Source: JAMXLO01 sp963791495
GTDB taxonomy: Bacteria; Pseudomonadota; Alphaproteobacteria; Acetobacterales; Acetobacteraceae
Length of the DNA: 64,000 bases
NCBI GenBank assembly: GCA_963791495.1
Contig: CAWBST010000017.1
Span: forward strand, 372,001 to 436,000
Reading direction: 5' to 3'
Position numbers and translations under genes: made by a program. The notes beneath the pieces are model-generated. The model made no database searches, was not told the origin of the DNA, and saw only the letters and a program-made list of their open reading frames with translations. Below are positions 8,739 to 18,299 of the stretch, piece after piece. Each line of letters starts with the position of its first letter. Position 1 is the first letter of the stretch.

Positions 8739-9718
8739 TGAGCGCACGCCGCATCCCAGTGATCGCGGGCGAGAACCTGACGAAGACCTTCCGCGTGCGT
8801 GGCGGAACCGTGCGTGCCGTGCAGGGCGTCAGCCTTTCGGTCGGCGCTGGCGAGGCGCTCGGGATCGTCGGCGAATCCGGCTGCGGCAAGACCACCACCG
8901 CACGCATGCTGCTGCGTCTCGAGGAGCCAGGCGAGGGACGCATCCGATTCCTCGGCGATGACATCACCGACCGGCGCGGCCTCGCGCTGCTGACCTTCCG
9001 CGCGCGCGCACAGCTTGTGTTCCAGAATCCGTTCGACGCACTCAACCCGCGCTTCACCATCCGCCGCGCGCTCACTGAACCGCTGTACAACTTCGGCGTC
9101 CCGCGCAGCGAACACGCCGCGCGCATCGAGGCTGTGATGCAACGTGTGCGTCTGCTGCCTTCCGCCGCCTGGCTGGATCGTCGACCGCACGAGCTGTCCG
9201 GCGGGCAGTTGCAACGCGTGGTACTGGCGCGCGCGCTGCTGCCCCAGCCACGGCTGATCGTGGCAGACGAGCCGGTGTCGATGCTGGACGTGTCGGTGCG
9301 AGCCGGCATCCTCAATCTGCTGCGCGCCGCGCGTGACGAGTTGGGCCTTGCCGCAATTTATATCAGTCACGACCTGGCACTGATCCGCTACGTCTGCGAG
9401 CGCACACTGGTGATGTATCTCGGCCGCGTCGTGGAGGAGGGACCCACCGCCGACCTGATCGCCACGCCGTTGCATCCCTACACGCGCGCGCTCGTCGCCG
9501 CCGTGCCGGTGCCGCGCGTGCAGCAGGATCGCGGCGCGCTGCCGATCCGCGGCAGCCTCAGCGAAACGGTGGAAGGGCTGGAAGGTTGTCCGTTCCGTGC
9601 CCGCTGTCCGCATGCGTTCGAACGTTGCTCGGTGGAGGCTCCGGCACTGCGCGAGACGGCGCCCGGCCGGAGCGTTGCGTGTCACCTGGAGTCCCAGGCT
9701 GTTCATCCGAGGCGATGA
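8738..9718 (+). CDS. Peptide ABC transporter ATP-binding protein, DppF type
   Basis: 326 aa, start ATG 8738 in a TGATG overlap with the preceding ATPase. Walker A GESGCGKTT, the DppF-type FQNPFDALNPR, signature LSGGQLQRVV, Walker B LIVADEPVSMLD and ISHDLALI are intact. The C-terminus again has the four-Cys peptide-transporter motif (CPFRARCPHAFERC plus a later Cys). It closes the five-gene operon. No clear hairpin terminator is visible in the 90 bases before the convergent aag gene. Confidence 0.92.
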   Translation: MSARRIPVIAGENLTKTFRVRGGTVRAVQGVSLSVGAGEALGIVGESGCGKTTTARMLLRLEEPGEGRIRFLGDDITDRRGLALLTFRARAQLVFQNPFDALNPRFTIRRALTEPLYNFGVPRSEHAARIEAVMQRVRLLPSAAWLDRRPHELSGGQLQRVVLARALLPQPRLIVADEPVSMLDVSVRAGILNLLRAARDELGLAAIYISHDLALIRYVCERTLVMYLGRVVEEGPTADLIATPLHPYTRALVAAVPVPRVQQDRGALPIRGSLSETVEGLEGCPFRARCPHAFERCSVEAPALRETAPGRSVACHLESQAVHPRR

Positions 9719-9810
9719 CACAGCAGCTAGTAAGGCTCCGTACCAGACGGCGTCGAGTGGCGACGCGGCGCGACAGATTGAATGCCTTTCACCCCGTAAA
9801 GTTGGTTCTC

Positions 9811-10395
9811 TCATCTATTGAACGCCTGCGGACCGCTGACGAACAAATTGCGCCGAACGTAGAATCGCAACAGACTGTCGGCCGCGCGCGTAATGCCGAT
9901 CCGTTTGCTCTGCCCGATTTCGCCGGACCCCTGACCGTCGGATCCGAGCCACAGCGGACCGCTCTGACAAAGATCGATTCCGTCCAACCGTCGATCGATC
10001 CCCAACGCCGCGCTCAACCGTCCCGGGCCCCGCGCCAGGTCTCGCAGCCGCTCGGTGTCGCGATTTCGCTGCATGATCCTGATGCCATCGGTTGGCTCGA
10101 TCGCCCTGATCAAGACGCCCGCGCCCACGCCGGACGCCTCGCTCGAGACGTTCAGCATGAACGAGCTGCCATAGGCGAGATAGACATATGCGTGCCCGTG
10201 CTCGAGGAAAAGCGTTCGATTGCGCGGGGTGATGCCGCGATAGGCGTGACCCGCGGGGTCGCCGATGCCGTACGCCTCGGTCTCGACGATGCGGCCGCCC
10301 GCCTCGCCTTCAGGCAATTCCCGCACCAGCATTTTCCCGATGAGGAAACGCGCGAGCTGGGCGGTATCGACGGGCATCTCTGCCCGGTCCAGCAC
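9811..10395 (-). CDS. DNA-3-methyladenine glycosylase (AAG/MPG family)
   Basis: Base-excision repair glycosylase removing alkylated purines. Recognisable AAG features: LARFLIGKMLV, the catalytic-Glu strand RIVETEAYGIGDPAGHA, RGITPRNRTLF, the YVYLAYGSSFMLNV base-flipping region and ARGPGRLSAALGID. The start is uncertain. ATG 10377 (MPVDTAQLAR) is the only ATG, but family members usually have a few residues before it matching VLDRAEMP, so GTG 10395 is chosen; a TTG at 10431, which would overlap the stop of the upstream gene, is also possible. It follows the SnoaL-like gene on the same strand, probably in one transcript. Confidence 0.85.
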   Translation of the reverse strand: MLDRAEMPVDTAQLARFLIGKMLVRELPEGEAGGRIVETEAYGIGDPAGHAYRGITPRNRTLFLEHGHAYVYLAYGSSFMLNVSSEASGVGAGVLIRAIEPTDGIRIMQRNRDTERLRDLARGPGRLSAALGIDRRLDGIDLCQSGPLWLGSDGQGSGEIGQSKRIGITRAADSLLRFYVRRNLFVSGPQAFNR

Positions 10396-10423
10396 GCGTG
10401 GGCGCGCTATAGTCGTGTCGATT

Positions 10424-10804
10424 TCATCCAATCCGCTCGACCAGATGGGCGCGTGAAGGTCCCGGCTCGAACGGGTCGCCAAAGTATTGGGTCTCGCGAG
10501 CGACCTTGCCATCCACGAACTCCATGATGCTCACCGAATAGGACGGCTGGCCGTCATAGGCGAGGATGAATTCCGTGATCCAGAGGTCGCCCTTGCCGAG
10601 GATTCGGCGCACCGTGAAGCGCTTGCTGTTCGGCTGTGCGGTGCGAGAGGCCTGGATGTTGTGCCGGCCCCTGATGCGCTCGCCCGATTGCGGGTACTCA
10701 AGCAGCGCGTCGTCTCGGTATATGTCGTGCTCAACATCGAAGTCACTTGCGTCCGAGGCGGCCCAGTGACGATTGAGTGCCTCTCGAATCTCATTCTCAT
10801 CCAT
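10424..10804 (-). CDS. SnoaL/NTF2-like protein
   Basis: 126 aa with the cone-shaped NTF2-like fold pattern: N-terminal helices (ALNRHWAASDASDFD), YRDDALLEYPQSGERIRGR, then beta strands with FILAYDGQPSYSVSIMEFVDGKVARETQYFGDPF. The ending YFGDPFEP is typical of the SnoaL-like subgroup often annotated as nuclear transport factor 2 family. ATG 10804 is chosen because GGGAGAAG stands seven bases upstream. No catalytic assignment can be made. It precedes aag with a 28-base gap. Confidence 0.75.
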   Translation of the reverse strand: MDENEIREALNRHWAASDASDFDVEHDIYRDDALLEYPQSGERIRGRHNIQASRTAQPNSKRFTVRRILGKGDLWITEFILAYDGQPSYSVSIMEFVDGKVARETQYFGDPFEPGPSRAHLVERIG

Positions 10805-10863
10805 CCTGCTTCTCCCGTTCCGGGCCATCGAAGTCCGGCCTGGGCGACCGGCCGCTGGCTCAT

Positions 10864-12752
<1,889 letters not shown>

Positions 12753-12756
<4 letters not shown>

Positions 12757-13781
12757 GGTCGCCGCGACTCTTCTCGCCTCGCAAACACACTCGACAGGAA
12801 ATTCGCCAGGTCGCGGTTGGATTGAGCACGCACTGCATCGTCCCGCCCGATCGGATAGGGCCGACCGGCGGTGCACAGCCCCAGGATGATCTTGCGCAGG
12901 AAGGGGCCCGACATCGGCAGGAGCGTGTTCAGATCGCGCACGGTGCCGTCGCGCTCAACACGAAATCGACATCCGCCAAGCTGTCTCCCGATCAGTCGCC
13001 GTTCCATACCGCCATCCCACTGGTGGACGGCCCCTGGATACACGATGATCTCCACATGGCTACCGCCCGCCCACAGATCGTTCGCGGCCTGCTCGCACCG
13101 ATCCGGCTGCATAAGCTCGTCTTCCGCTCCGTACAGCATCAACAGCGGCGCCCCGGTGGTGCGGTTATCGACGAAGCGTGCAATGCACGGTGCGTAGTAA
13201 GCCACATGACCCGCGAAGCGCCGCCCATTCGGAGCCAGGGCGTCGGCAATCTGCACATACATGGCATACTGGGTTGCCATGCCGCCGTAGCTGAAGCCAA
13301 CCAACACCACGCGGCGCGGGTCTATTTCGGGACGTGCCGCAAGGTAGGTGAGCGCGGCGTAGGCATCGGCGACAAACATCGTCTCGGTGATGTTCAGCAC
13401 CCGCTCGATGAATCCTGTGGCGAGGTCGCGGCGACTGTCGTAGGTCTCGATGAGCAGCACCGCCATGCCCATCGAGGCAAGCTGCGGTCCATACTTGGCT
13501 CGATCATAGATCAAGCCAGCAGAGCCGTGCAGCATAACGACTGCCGGCGTCGCATGGTTCGGTGGGGCGATCTTCGGCAGGAACAAGTTGCCTCTCACTT
13601 TTCGAGCTGGTGCTCGACCAATGTCACGAGGCACGAAGGGATCGCTGCTCTGGAAGGTAATGGCCTCCTCGCGAACGCCCTGCACGGCCTCGGGATCCGG
13701 CCAGGGATCGACGATCTGGATAGACATGACGGGCTTGGTCCAAACGAGCAGCAGTGCAACCAAAAGCAACGCTTGAAGCAT
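12753..13781 (-). CDS. Dienelactone-hydrolase-like alpha/beta hydrolase, exported
   Basis: 342 aa. An N-terminal hydrophobic segment MLQALLLVALLLVWTKPVMS looks like a signal peptide or anchor. The hydrolase domain shows VVMLHGSAGL (oxyanion region), the nucleophile elbow GFSYGG, LYGAEDELMQPDRC for the acid and YPGAVHQWDGG for the His. ATG 13781 is chosen; a second in-frame ATG at 13817 would put charged residues before the hydrophobic stretch. Its stop overlaps the selB start, so the two are co-translated, an uncommon partner for selB. The substrate is unknown. Confidence 0.8.
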
Positions 13782-13854
13782 GACAGCGTGGAGCGTAGGG
13801 CCGCGTCGCACCCTCATCAACCACACGCACGAAGAACCGGCCAGGAGATTGCCG

Positions 13855-14670
13855 ATGAGCAGGACTGTGCTGATCACCGGTGCCGGCGGCAATATCGGCA
13901 CCAAGCTGCGCGCGCATTTTTCCAGCCTGGGCTGGACATTGCGGCTGCTGGACGCCGATGCACGCGGCGATGCCGCGATCCAGGCCGCCGATCTGGCGGA
14001 GTGGGACGACGCGTGGGTGACGCAGTTCGCCGGCGTCGATACGGTGATCCATCTCGCCGGCAATCCGAGTCCGGCGGCGTCCTGGGCCTCGGCGCTGCGG
14101 CTTAATATCGACCTGACGGCAAATGTATACGAAGCGGCTGCGGCGCAGGGCGTACGGCGCGTGGTGTTCGCCAGTTCCAACTGGGTGATGGCCGGCCATC
14201 GTCCCGTTGAAGGCGTGCTGACCACCGACATGGAGCCATATCCGATCAACCCGTACGGTGTTTCGAAACTGGTGGGCGAGCGGATGGCGCGCAGCATGCA
14301 CGCACGGCGCGGACTCTCGGTGATCTGCTTTCGCATCGGCTACCTGCAGCGCGGTGACAATCAGCCGGGAACGCATATGGGCTGGAGCCACTGGGGACAG
14401 GCGATGTGGCTGTCCAACCGCGATCTCTGTCAGGCGATGGAGCGGGCGGTGCTGGCCGAGGGCGTCGGTTTCGCCGTTCTCAACCTGATGAGCGACAATC
14501 CCGGCATGCGCTGGGACATCGAGACAACGAAGCGCACAATCGGTTACGCACCGCAGGACGGAGCGGCGCCGTCCCTGACCGAGGCGATCGAGCAGAATGA
14601 GCGCAGCGCGAACGACCTGCGCCGCATGGCCGAGACGCTGGACGCAGTGTTGCAGGAGCGGCGCTGGTAA
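13855..14670 (+). CDS. NAD-dependent epimerase/dehydratase family protein (uronate dehydrogenase-like)
   Basis: 271 aa extended short-chain dehydrogenase. Motifs: TGAGGNIGTKLR at the N-terminus for NAD binding, DTVIHLAGNPSP, VVFASSNWVMAG and the catalytic pair NPYGVSKLVGE (YxxxK). Size and the FASSN / YGVSK arrangement resemble hexuronate dehydrogenases of the Udh type, which oxidise uronic acids to lactones, but other sugar dehydrogenases share them. ATG 13855 follows AGGAGA at a good distance; it is divergent from the hydrolase-selB operon. Confidence 0.85.
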   Translation: MSRTVLITGAGGNIGTKLRAHFSSLGWTLRLLDADARGDAAIQAADLAEWDDAWVTQFAGVDTVIHLAGNPSPAASWASALRLNIDLTANVYEAAAAQGVRRVVFASSNWVMAGHRPVEGVLTTDMEPYPINPYGVSKLVGERMARSMHARRGLSVICFRIGYLQRGDNQPGTHMGWSHWGQAMWLSNRDLCQAMERAVLAEGVGFAVLNLMSDNPGMRWDIETTKRTIGYAPQDGAAPSLTEAIEQNERSANDLRRMAETLDAVLQERRW

Positions 14671-14686
14671 CGCGGCTTCTGGCTTG

Positions 14687-15106
14687 TCAGTCGCCGCCCT
14701 TCGCGCCGTCGACTTCCTTGAACACTTCCGTCGCGATGCGGAACGCTTCCAGGCACGCGGGGATGCCGCAATAGGCGCCGATCTGCAGCAGGATCTCCTT
14801 GATCTCGTCTCGCGTGACGCCGTTGGTGAGCGCCGCGCGCAGATGCAGCCGGAACTCCGCGCCACGGTTCAGCGCCGCCAGCATCGTGAGGTTGATCATG
14901 CTGCGCGTCTTGCGGGTGAGACCGGGGCGCGTCCAGATCATGCCCCACGCAACCTCCGTGGTCATCTGCTGGAACGCCGCGTTGAAGTCATCGGCGCGTG
15001 TCAACGAGCCATCGACGTAGTCGCCGCCCAACACATCGCGGCGCACCTCCAGGCCCTTCTTGAACAGGTCGCTCTGATACTCTGGACGGTTCGGGATGTT
15101 GGGCAT
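14687..15106 (-). CDS. Carboxymuconolactone decarboxylase family protein
   Basis: 139 aa, a full-length CMD protein. The helical core is clear: TEVAWGMIWTRPGLTRKTRS, then MINLTMLAALNRGAEFRLHL and GVTRDEIKEILLQIGAYCGIP. This resembles 4-carboxymuconolactone decarboxylase (PcaC) of the protocatechuate pathway more than the CxxC-containing AhpD peroxidase branch, since no CxxC is present. No other pca genes are next to it, so a direct role in aromatic catabolism is inferred from family only. It converges with the epimerase gene. Confidence 0.85.
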   Translation of the reverse strand: MPNIPNRPEYQSDLFKKGLEVRRDVLGGDYVDGSLTRADDFNAAFQQMTTEVAWGMIWTRPGLTRKTRSMINLTMLAALNRGAEFRLHLRAALTNGVTRDEIKEILLQIGAYCGIPACLEAFRIATEVFKEVDGAKGGD

Positions 15107-15186
15107 GGGACGCCTCCTTCTCGCAGATGGCGAACGGTAGAGAGCGTGGCCAGCACGAGCAAGTTGCCGACCCGCCGCATGTGACC

Positions 15187-16635
15187 CTACGCCAGCGGCG
15201 AAGGCCGCGGCCGCGACCCGTCAGTGAAGCGGCTGTAGCGGAACGGTGTGGGATCGACCACCGGCGTCTCGCCGGTGACAAGCTCCGCCATCAGCCGCCC
15301 CGCCCCTGGGCCGATACCGAAGCCATGCCCGGTGAATCCGGTAGCGATGAAGAATCCCGGCAGCGTATCGACACCGGAGATCACCGGTACCGCATCGGGC
15401 GTCACGTCGATCACGCCACCCCAGCTCTCCGCCACCTTCATGTCGCGGAATGCAGGGAACGCCGCGGTGAGGTACTGCTGCGCCTGCCCCAGGATCGCCT
15501 GATGCGGCTCAGGGTCCAGCGTCCGCACGCGTTCGAACGGCGATGACGCATCGAGCGCCCAGTGACGCGGCACCTGCCATTCCTCGATGAACTTCCCGCC
15601 GATGCGCAACCGCATGCTGCGCCATTGCATCCGCAGCGCCGGCAGGAAGTCGGCAAAGAAGCGGAACGTGTCAGGCACGATGTCCACCACGTTGCCGCTC
15701 CAGCTCGCCACGTTGTAGCCGCCGTCAAGCCGCTTGCGCAGACCGAAACCAAAGCCGCTGCACGATATCTCCGGTCCACCGTCGAACGCCTCGGTTCGCA
15801 TCACCGACGACATCACCTTGAGCTGCGGCAGACGTAGATCGTGATTGCCGCAGAACAGCCGCGACCACACACCGCCGGCGAGCACGACACTGTCGCAGGC
15901 GATGCGCCCCTTCTCTGTCACCACACCCGCAACGCGTCCCCCCTGCGTCTCTATGCCGCGCACCGCGCATTGCTGCAGCACCACCGCACCATGCCGCCGC
16001 GCCGCCTCGGCGATCGCCGGCGCCGCCTTCTGCGGCTCACCCCGGCCATCACTCGGCGTGTACAACCCGCCCTGCCAGTCGCCCGTAAGCCCCGGCAGCG
16101 CTTCCGTTGCCTCATTGCGTGACAGCTTGCGTGTGTCGAGCTGATACGGTCGCGCCTCCTCCAGCCACGCCTCGCGCTTCGCCATTTCCTCCGGCGTCTT
16201 GCACAGATAGACGATGCCGCATTGCCGGAAGCCGGTCTCCGCTTCGGTGAGTGCGTTCAGTTCCGGCCACAGCCGCAGCGCCTCGATCGCCAGCGGAATC
16301 TCACGCGGATCGCGCCCCATCTTGCGACACCAGCCCCAGTTGCGGCTCGACTGCTCGCCGGCGATATGGCCCTTCTCGCACAGCACCACGGGCACGCCTT
16401 TGCGCGCGAGAAAGAATGCCGTGCTCGTGCCGATGATTCCGCCGCCGATCACCACGACCCCGGTGCGTGTCGGGACTTCAGCTGTCGGATACGACAGGAT
16501 CGACGCGCGGCGCCATGCGATGTCTCCGTGAAGGTCTGCCGCGATAACAGCGCGTGCCGCGCATCGGGGCAACAGCCCTGCAGGAACTGTCGCCTGGTCG
16601 GGAATAAGATCCCGGACCGATCGGTCCTCACCCAC
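15187..16635 (-). CDS. FAD-dependent oxidoreductase (DAO family)
   Basis: Up to 482 aa. The dinucleotide motif VVVIGGGIIGTSTAFFLARKG begins near residue 60, followed by CEKGHIAGEQSSRNWGWCR, the pattern of glycine/D-amino-acid oxidase relatives, and a C-terminal FAD-contact region GFTGHGFGIGPGAGRLMAELV. The enzyme probably oxidises an amino acid or amine; the substrate is unknown. The first ATG (16635) leaves 50 or more residues before the FAD motif. Part of this (HGDIAWRRASILSYPT) looks conserved, so the true start may be a TTG near 16572. It is divergent from the cytochrome c gene only 18 bases away, which could accept its electrons (inference). Confidence 0.82.
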   Translation of the reverse strand: MGEDRSVRDLIPDQATVPAGLLPRCAARAVIAADLHGDIAWRRASILSYPTAEVPTRTGVVVIGGGIIGTSTAFFLARKGVPVVLCEKGHIAGEQSSRNWGWCRKMGRDPREIPLAIEALRLWPELNALTEAETGFRQCGIVYLCKTPEEMAKREAWLEEARPYQLDTRKLSRNEATEALPGLTGDWQGGLYTPSDGRGEPQKAAPAIAEAARRHGAVVLQQCAVRGIETQGGRVAGVVTEKGRIACDSVVLAGGVWSRLFCGNHDLRLPQLKVMSSVMRTEAFDGGPEISCSGFGFGLRKRLDGGYNVASWSGNVVDIVPDTFRFFADFLPALRMQWRSMRLRIGGKFIEEWQVPRHWALDASSPFERVRTLDPEPHQAILGQAQQYLTAAFPAFRDMKVAESWGGVIDVTPDAVPVISGVDTLPGFFIATGFTGHGFGIGPGAGRLMAELVTGETPVVDPTPFRYSRFTDGSRPRPSPLA

Positions 16636-16653
16636 GTCATGGAGGGGGTCGGG

Positions 16654-17220
16654 ATGTATCGAGCGATCACTGTGAGCGCCGGAATCTGCATCTTATCGGC
16701 AAGCGCCATGTCGGCAACCGCGTCCGTCGCGATTCGCGCGCGACCGCTCGAGCGATCGATTGTGAGGATCCAAAGCGCCCAGGCAGCCCAGATGAGCCCA
16801 GAGCCGAAGCGGGAAATCGCGCCACCGATCGGGCCACTGTTGGCGACAGCCGATCCGGCTGCCGGCGAGGCCTACGCCAAGAAGGTCTGCGCGGCATGCC
16901 ACTCGCTGAACGAGGGCGGCAAGGCGATTATCGGGCCGAACCTGTATGGCGTGGTCGGCGGTCCGCACGCCCACATGCAGGGCTTCAGCTATTCCGATGC
17001 ACTGAAATCCAAACAAGGTCCCTGGACCTACGACGAACTTTACGCCTGGCTGACCAAGCCGAGCGATTACGCACCCGGCACCCGCATGGCATTTCCCGGG
17101 ATCAAGAACGACAAACAACGCCTCGACGTCATCGCTTATCTGCGGACGCTCTCGCACAATCCCGAACCGCTGCCAGAGGCACAGGCGCTGCAACAGACGA
17201 CCGAACCAGTAAAACAGTGA
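16654..17220 (+). CDS. Class I c-type cytochrome, membrane-anchored or periplasmic
   Basis: 188 aa. An N-terminal hydrophobic stretch (ITVSAGICILSASAMSATAS) acts as a signal or anchor, followed by a linker and one haem c domain: AKKVCAACHSLNEGG (CxxCH), GPNLYGVVGGPHAH, and PGTRMAFPGIKNDKQRLDVI with the axial Met. The pattern fits mitochondrial-type cytochrome c / CycM, which carries electrons between bc1 complex and oxidases. ATG 16654 is chosen because GGAGGGGG stands just upstream; ATG 16639 lies before that site. A Pro/Glu-rich tail follows the domain. Confidence 0.88.
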   Translation: MYRAITVSAGICILSASAMSATASVAIRARPLERSIVRIQSAQAAQMSPEPKREIAPPIGPLLATADPAAGEAYAKKVCAACHSLNEGGKAIIGPNLYGVVGGPHAHMQGFSYSDALKSKQGPWTYDELYAWLTKPSDYAPGTRMAFPGIKNDKQRLDVIAYLRTLSHNPEPLPEAQALQQTTEPVKQ

Positions 17221-17236
17221 CTCGATGACCGGCTGA

Positions 17237-18175
17237 TCAGACGGCGATCGGTTTCGGCACTGGAGCTCCGTGACGCGCCATGAGGTCCGCAACTTCGCTG
17301 CGTGTCCCAAGCGACGGCTGCGCGCCCAATCGAGTCACAGCCAGGGCCGCGGCCGCGGCGGCGAACCCGAGGCTTTCGACAACACCGCGATCCTCGGCCA
17401 GGCCCGTAGCCAGCGCGCCGATATAGGCATCGCCTGCGGCAGTCGTATCGACCGCCTGCACCGCGAGGGCGGCACAGTGCCACGTCCCGCCGGCATCGCA
17501 GTAAAGCGCTCCTTCGCCCCCCAATGTGATCAGTGCGCCGCGCACGCCCTGCGCCAACAGATGCTGCGCCGCCGACTGCGGATCGCTGCTGCCGGTCAGC
17601 GCGGCCGCCTCTGTCTCGTTCGGCACGATCACGTCGATCAGTGGCAGAAGCGCGGGTGTCAGAAGACGCGCCGGCGCCGGATTGAGCACAATGAACCATC
17701 CCGCCGTATGCGCCTGCCGGATCGCATGCGCGTTCACCTCCTCCGGTATCTCATGCTGCAGCAGCAGAATGCCCGGCGCGCCTGCATCGGCCAGCGCACG
17801 ATCCACCAATGAAGTGTCGCAGGCAGCGTTGGCGCCCGAGATGACCACGATCGTGTTGCCACCCAGCGCATCGATGGTGATCAGCGCGGTGCCGGTCGGC
17901 CGTTCCACCGTCTGCACGGCGTCGCAGAGCACGCCATCGCGCTGCAGCCCCGCGAGAAGGTCGCGTCCGAACTGATCATCTCCGACACAGCCAGCCATCG
18001 CGACGCGCGAGCCAAGCCGCGCCGCTGCAACCGCCTGATTTGCCCCCTTTCCGCCGGACGCGGTGAAGAACTCCGTTCCAAACACGGTCTGCCCGGTGCG
18101 CGGCAAGTGCTCGCATCGTGCGACAAGGTCGATGTTGAGGCTGCCGATCACCAGGATCGGCTTGGCGGTCGGCAT
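17237..18175 (-). CDS. rbsK: Ribokinase
   Basis: 312 aa PfkB-family sugar kinase, phosphorylating D-ribose at O-5. N-terminal GSLNIDLVARCEHLPRTGQT, the substrate-binding ASGGKGANQAVAAARLG, VPNETEAAALTG and the C-terminal signature AVDTTAAGDAYIGALATG, where the Asp of TAAGD is the catalytic base. The common TF after the Asp is AY here, a mild variation. No ribose transporter is adjacent. The gene converges with cytochrome c and stands alone. Confidence 0.9.
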   Translation of the reverse strand: MPTAKPILVIGSLNIDLVARCEHLPRTGQTVFGTEFFTASGGKGANQAVAAARLGSRVAMAGCVGDDQFGRDLLAGLQRDGVLCDAVQTVERPTGTALITIDALGGNTIVVISGANAACDTSLVDRALADAGAPGILLLQHEIPEEVNAHAIRQAHTAGWFIVLNPAPARLLTPALLPLIDVIVPNETEAAALTGSSDPQSAAQHLLAQGVRGALITLGGEGALYCDAGGTWHCAALAVQAVDTTAAGDAYIGALATGLAEDRGVVESLGFAAAAAALAVTRLGAQPSLGTRSEVADLMARHGAPVPKPIAV

Positions 18176-18299
18176 GATCTCACCAGTATCATCACGTCGG
18201 CGTGAGTATTGGATCGCCCCTATCTGGCGACCCTGTGCGTACTATGACATCAATCATCGCGGCAAATCGATCGGGACATCGGGGAGACGGCTTCGGTAG